From: Bacteroidales bacterium 45-6
GTDB taxonomy: Bacteria > Bacteroidota > Bacteroidia > Bacteroidales > Dysgonomonadaceae
Direction: 5' to 3'
Assembly: GCA_001897035.1 (NCBI GenBank)
Contig: MKRS01000180.1
Location: 1 to 16,046 of the forward strand
DNA: 16,046 bases
The position numbers were made by a program, and so were the translations under genes. Under the pieces are notes generated by a model, which ran no database searches, was not told where the DNA came from, and worked only from the letters and a program-made list of their open reading frames with translations. This document shows positions 15,901 through 16,046 of this stretch, in pieces (positions within the stretch are counted from its first letter, which is position 1; every line of letters begins with the position of its first letter).

Positions 15901-16045
15901 CCCATCGGGTTGTTTCGGGGTTGTTGGCCAAGCCTACAATTGACTTCAGGTAATGAAGCGGGCTGTTGTGGTGGTCAAAGGCCAAATGGATCGTGCCGTC
16001 GTTGGCACAAATCCCGAAGCTTATGACGTTGTGCGAATCATCCTG
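12908..16045 (-). CDS. large BNR_4 beta-propeller protein with jelly-roll domains, 5'-truncated
   Basis: The gene runs off the window end; 1045 residues are visible, counted from base 16045 (the TTG at 15985 is internal). Residues 1 to about 365 form a BNR_4-type propeller: DDSHNVISFGICANDGTIHLAFDHHNSPLHY at the start (described in two parts, H5/N6 and H25/H26/N27), then VTYPRFF, GRIHVSWCWRDD, ANHD-like SNHDIYYAYSTDHGRTW and GRVHILNSY. Characterised proteins with this fold include ulvan lyases (PL24/PL25), so polysaccharide lyase or glycan-binding activity is possible but not shown. Next come a beta-rich linker (about 366-590), a jelly roll at 597-775 (NPGFERF...HFDRMTLVEG), and a second at 808-983 that is homologous to one in the downstream gene product. 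The tail (1007-1045, KYYNLQGVEV...YIVKK...) resembles a C-terminal sorting or 'YNLxG' domain. The signal peptide should lie outside the window. Confidence 0.82.
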   Translation of the reverse strand, partial: QDDSHNVISFGICANDGTIHLAFDHHNSPLHYLKSIVGLANNPETTRWAAESFSTTGSRMVEGINVPDVTYPRFFNKPDGNLFFECRYKLSGDGDSYLREYDGTTHTWKMVGRYVQGMDATPDACAYINRMDYDNKGRIHVSWCWRDDFNGMSNHDIYYAYSTDHGRTWLNTNGQKVASTEYMVNPTDATAHGNCLRQELASLKIADIPYNRGYINQESQTTDTLGRVHILNSYIPVGQADDSNWASSRLKARLHHRYRDSNGVWQVRQVKNNGAAVYSYCRSQIIADASNNAIVIANGAEIYGATSANDYNDWGLISDVDKGRFCSEPQIDHPRLLKDGILSFVYLGRDQRVVVIDYLVDNPHKPNGTGLRSHTVGDTVVYSGTLETIYGEQYTLYLGSKAKVYVDGNLLMEKNTDTPDEVSALVPLIASHRHTVVIKTLSSSQPIISWSGNRTVKTAVPVASLYPETDSQSDSSDDFAYQPEKKNDVVIPYLPKLQNFGGQSVSNFTDFQPVISNFTLEVTGTAGVPIKVGDNYFAYTPASSGLVRFAQKDGIVYVFEGDKYIKSIRPMASTQYPDIFSQPADSVAKTGIYDSRNLFKNPGFERFTQYMSGYDPVTKPGDVRAMPSNWFTLASYYVATGSRANNITVNSGYASIRSIAEGNYAFMLHGFGADDGMKFWQQLNGMKPSTPYRVVYRHMAHNGTVAGNYVARVGGFSSEYFTEYTYATPVVGFGNYKDVTFDFVTPASLPSQIYFSVSRTATSIGHFDRMTLVEGAVSTGRGITGVSSVSFLDGQAYAPELKLNAGEYIDMTGFIVNPGFLSNTADGWTGAAGGAVSLNEMEFYNRAFDLSQSIVGLPEGIYKLQVQGFHREKANDYAANYYAGNESINAVLYANVSGRIKQAPLLSLYSAGMFGNSGNTDFENGYVNSMASARLAFDGQLYVNKMDSIVVKSGEALQIGIKTLAANVDASWTIFDNFKLLYAGKLDNLSGVNENQGSGSAHEVVSRKYYNLQGVEVAKPTQNTVYIVKKTLKSGEIVSAKEFRR

Positions 16046-16046
16046 G

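Overview
The window looks like chromosome of a Bacteroidota species, probably a Bacteroidales/Bacteroidia member that carries a type IX secretion system. The evidence is as follows. Start codons lack clear Shine-Dalgarno sequences. TAnnTTTG-type -7 promoter boxes occur. The GAFTDA-type sigma-54 response regulator is paired with an NtrY-like kinase beside efflux genes. A large secreted protein ends in a typical T9SS type A sorting tail. The species cannot be named from the sequence alone.

Region 1 (2-5921, + strand) is the 3' part of an ABC-efflux cluster. It holds the tail of one FtsX/MacB-type permease, a second complete permease, a TolC-family outer-membrane protein, a sigma-54-dependent response regulator and its membrane histidine kinase. 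The kinase has almost no periplasmic sensor. A likely reading is a tripartite MacAB-TolC-like export system with its own two-component control. The ATPase and the periplasmic adaptor would lie upstream, outside the window.

Region 2 (5922-9280, + strand) opens with a 347-base spacer and then has three housekeeping genes: recN (double-strand-break repair), a TrmH/RlmB-type 2'-O-ribose RNA methyltransferase, and ridA (enamine/imine deaminase). It closes with a strong 15-bp-stem terminator that probably serves both strands.

Region 3 (9347-16045, - strand) is accessory. It holds two very large multidomain proteins in tandem: a 1110-residue protein whose signal peptide and T9SS-type tail mark it as secreted, and a 5'-truncated protein whose start is outside the window. 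The downstream gene product strings together carbohydrate-binding-like jelly rolls, FIVAR-like helical repeats, an Fn3-like domain, an HExxH zincin-like domain, a beta-trefoil-like domain and the sorting tail. The upstream gene (start outside the window) encodes a BNR_4 beta-propeller of the kind found in some polysaccharide lyases, followed by jelly rolls and a different C-terminal tail. Both carry one clearly homologous module of about 175 residues, so the pair looks like a co-evolved glycan or glycoprotein foraging locus.

Smaller-scale structure also stands out. Degenerate AT-rich tracts with an 8-bp period sit just upstream of four + strand genes. An imperfect inverted repeat lies between tolC and the regulator gene. 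A 30-bp direct repeat in the leader of the zincin-like gene looks like a decayed duplication of its translation-start region.
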